From Chitinophagaceae bacterium (GTDB lineage: Bacteria > Bacteroidota > Bacteroidia > Chitinophagales > Chitinophagaceae): DNA of 7,933 nucleotides. The notes beneath the pieces were generated by a model. That model was not told the DNA's origin. It worked only from the letters and a program-made list of their open reading frames with translations, and searched no databases. Location: positions 1 to 7,933 of the forward strand of contig CANHMN010000068.1 in NCBI GenBank assembly GCA_947461645.1, read 5' to 3'. A program made the position numbers and the translations under genes. Positions 6,161-7,933 of this stretch are shown piece after piece (the first letter of the stretch is position 1; each line of letters opens with the position of its first letter).

Positions 6161-7933
6161 TTATTTTATAGGCAGCAATTGTTTTTCAAGCTCGGCAAAT
6201 TTATTGGCCATTGCAAGATTTCCTTTTGCCGTCCAAGATTGAGAAAGAAGGCTGTAAATTTTTCCATTGCGGTATTGAAGTTCAATGGCTTTGTTGCCGA
6301 AGTTTATGGCTTCGTCATATTCCTTCAACAAATAATGAACTACAACAAGGTTGGTCAATGTCATTTCATTCGTGGAATCAATTCGGATGGAATTGGCGAA
6401 AAAATACCTTGCCGAATCATATTGTTTTCTGGATGCATAAAGAGACCCAAGATTATTCAATGCATAAATCTGTCCGGGTGTTGCTTCGAGTGATTGTCTG
6501 TAGTATTTGATGGATTCATTGGGCTTTCCAATCATAGAATAAATCAAACCTACTTTATAAGAAGCATCTGAATTGCCTGGAAAAATGCTTAAGCTCTTCT
6601 CATAGTATTTTATGGAGTTCATGATTTGCTCGTTCTTGATTGCCGGATCAGTTTCTTCTTGTGCTTTATTCATGTATTCGCTTGCAAGCGCCGCATTGCT
6701 TCTGCTGCTGTTGGGTGCGTTTTTCGCTCCAGATTCAAAGAGGGTGAAATTGTTTTTCCAATCGCCGGATCTTGCTATGCTCATTCCCGTAAACAATATT
6801 ACGATTCCGATTAAGCTAAACTTGAAGAGTTGCTTTGATTTTCCAGTATAGTCGGTTAAATCCATTTTGGTTAGTTTGCTTAAAACCAATGGCACGCAAA
6901 TGGCAAAGCCGAGTGATGGTACAAACATGAAACGCTCCGCAAGTGTAGCACCATTCAGAAAAAACAAATTATTGGTTGGCAACGAAGCAAGCAGGTAAAA
7001 AATAATTCCAAAGCTAATAGCCGCTTGTCGCTTGAAAAAACAAATTGCACACAAAACCAGCAATGCATAAAGTATAAGTCCCAGCCATGGCAGCGAGCTT
7101 GACCAGTCAACCAATGGAATCTGATTGAAGGAATAATCCCAGCTCAATGGCCAGGGCACAAAAAGCAATTTCAGATAGTAAAACAACACTTCCATTTTTG
7201 TGGCCATCAAAGATGAAAAACCGTCAGCCCCTGCGAGTACGTTATCAAGTTTTGGAATGCCCATGGTATGGGGGGTTCCTGTTCCATTGTACATGGCATA
7301 TTGTCTGCTCAATAAAAAAATTACTGCAGCCGTTACCAATGGAAGGGATTTAACAACTAGTGGTTTTAATTTATGGTCAACCAACATCAAATAACTCAAT
7401 GGAATAATAGCTGCGAATGCTATGGCACTTTCTTTCGACATTATGGCCATTAAAAAAAAGAAGCCAGAAACCAAATAGTGTTTGTAATTGTTTTTCTCAG
7501 ATTTAAGAAGAAAGAAGTACCAAGACAAAAACCCAAACAGTGCTGCAAGAAGCTCATCCCTGCTTTTTACGCTCGAAACCACTTCCGAATGTATGGGATG
7601 CGCTGCATAAATCAATACCATTAGTCCTATTGCAGCTGCGTTAATGCTTGGCAGCAATTTCAACAAAACGGAGTATAGAATTTGAAGTAAAATTAGGTAA
7701 TAGAGTAGGTTAAAAAAATGGGAAGCAGTGGCAGAGTTGTCTGTCAAAACTTTGTCAATTGCAAAAGACAACAGCGTTACAGGGCGATAGGGTTGAACGC
7801 CGGTAGTGCCATCAAACTTGAACATACTTCCGTGAGCAAAAAATTCACCAATGCCCGAAAATCCTTTTTGAACAGACGCATGCTTTTGGTAAAAAATATC
7901 ATCATCAAGCGTGAATTCGAAATTTACAGACGG
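6161..7933 (-). CDS. Polytopic membrane protein with C-terminal TPR domain, GT-C/TMTC-like (5' partial)
   Basis: The frame stays open to the window edge, so the true start lies beyond 7933 and the ATG at 7825 is internal; 590 residues are visible. The first visible part reads FTLDDDIFYQKH, whose acidic triplet (codons at 7898-7906) sits where GT-C glycosyltransferases carry catalytic acids in the first extracytoplasmic loop. Next come PYRPVTLLSF, about nine hydrophobic helices and the blocks HPIHSEVV, VKSRDEL and AERFMFVPSLGF, all typical of Bacteroidota TPR membrane proteins related to TMTC/O-mannosyltransferases. The last 180 residues are about four to five TPR units (for example ALNNLGSLYASRKQYDSARYFF) ending KQLLPIK. 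Transfer of a sugar from a lipid carrier is an inference from family resemblance; the acceptor is unknown. The stop is 10 bp before cdsA, implying one operon with the phospholipid genes. Confidence 0.85.
   Translation of the reverse strand, partial: PSVNFEFTLDDDIFYQKHASVQKGFSGIGEFFAHGSMFKFDGTTGVQPYRPVTLLSFAIDKVLTDNSATASHFFNLLYYLILLQILYSVLLKLLPSINAAAIGLMVLIYAAHPIHSEVVSSVKSRDELLAALFGFLSWYFFLLKSEKNNYKHYLVSGFFFLMAIMSKESAIAFAAIIPLSYLMLVDHKLKPLVVKSLPLVTAAVIFLLSRQYAMYNGTGTPHTMGIPKLDNVLAGADGFSSLMATKMEVLFYYLKLLFVPWPLSWDYSFNQIPLVDWSSSLPWLGLILYALLVLCAICFFKRQAAISFGIIFYLLASLPTNNLFFLNGATLAERFMFVPSLGFAICVPLVLSKLTKMDLTDYTGKSKQLFKFSLIGIVILFTGMSIARSGDWKNNFTLFESGAKNAPNSSRSNAALASEYMNKAQEETDPAIKNEQIMNSIKYYEKSLSIFPGNSDASYKVGLIYSMIGKPNESIKYYRQSLEATPGQIYALNNLGSLYASRKQYDSARYFFANSIRIDSTNEMTLTNLVVVHYLLKEYDEAINFGNKAIELQYRNGKIYSLLSQSWTAKGNLAMANKFAELEKQLLPIK

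Noticed and set aside
7823..7825. ATG at 7825 as the start of the TPR membrane protein
   Set aside because: The frame stays open for 36 more codons to the window edge and that part carries the family's conserved acidic loop, so the gene is 5' truncated by the window.
1..7933. Mobile elements, CRISPR arrays, tRNA/rRNA genes, toxin-antitoxin or defence genes
   Set aside because: No transposase or integrase motifs, spaced direct repeats, tRNA-like cloverleaf or defence-type domains were seen on either strand.

Overview
The window reads as ordinary chromosomal DNA from an AT-rich member of the Bacteroidota, most likely near Chitinophagales/Sphingobacteriales. The grounds are protein style (YjjG-type HAD hydrolase, short archaeal-type phosphatidylserine decarboxylase, TMTC-like membrane TPR protein), few Shine-Dalgarno sequences, and promoter-like sites matching the Bacteroidota pattern TTTG/TTG - about 19 bp - TAnnTTTG. 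The species cannot be named from the sequence alone.

Layout, left to right. (1) The last 83 codons of an outer-membrane beta-barrel-like protein (+). (2) A plus-strand cluster: NAD kinase, a two-transmembrane sensor histidine kinase and its OmpR-type response regulator. The kinase stop and regulator start abut (TAA then ATG). (3) A convergent short-chain dehydrogenase (-), only 7 bp from the regulator stop. (4) A divergent 82-bp promoter region leading to a YjjG-like HAD phosphatase (+). (5) A small exported Lys/Cys-rich protein (-) that is a self-contained transcription unit, with a full consensus promoter and a 12-bp-stem terminator next to the HAD stop codon. (6) A minus-strand cluster, in transcription order: a large membrane protein with a C-terminal TPR domain (5' end beyond the window), cdsA and psd.

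How the genes work together. CdsA makes CDP-diacylglycerol and Psd makes phosphatidylethanolamine, so the right-hand cluster is phospholipid synthesis. The phosphatidylserine synthase that connects them is not in the window. The TPR protein ends 10 bp before cdsA and is probably co-transcribed; its family resembles GT-C/TMTC-type mannosyltransferases, which suggests an envelope role. On the left, NAD kinase makes NADP and sits with a two-component pair whose stimulus is unknown. The SDR and HAD genes look like separate metabolic or housekeeping genes.

I found no mobile element, CRISPR array, RNA gene, phage gene or defence system, and nothing that amounts to a new multi-gene system. The points most worth a second look are the small Lys/Cys-rich secreted protein, the compact CdsA, the TPR/GT-C protein fused to the phospholipid operon, and several promoter or dyad structures. 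All intergenic gaps are under 120 bp.
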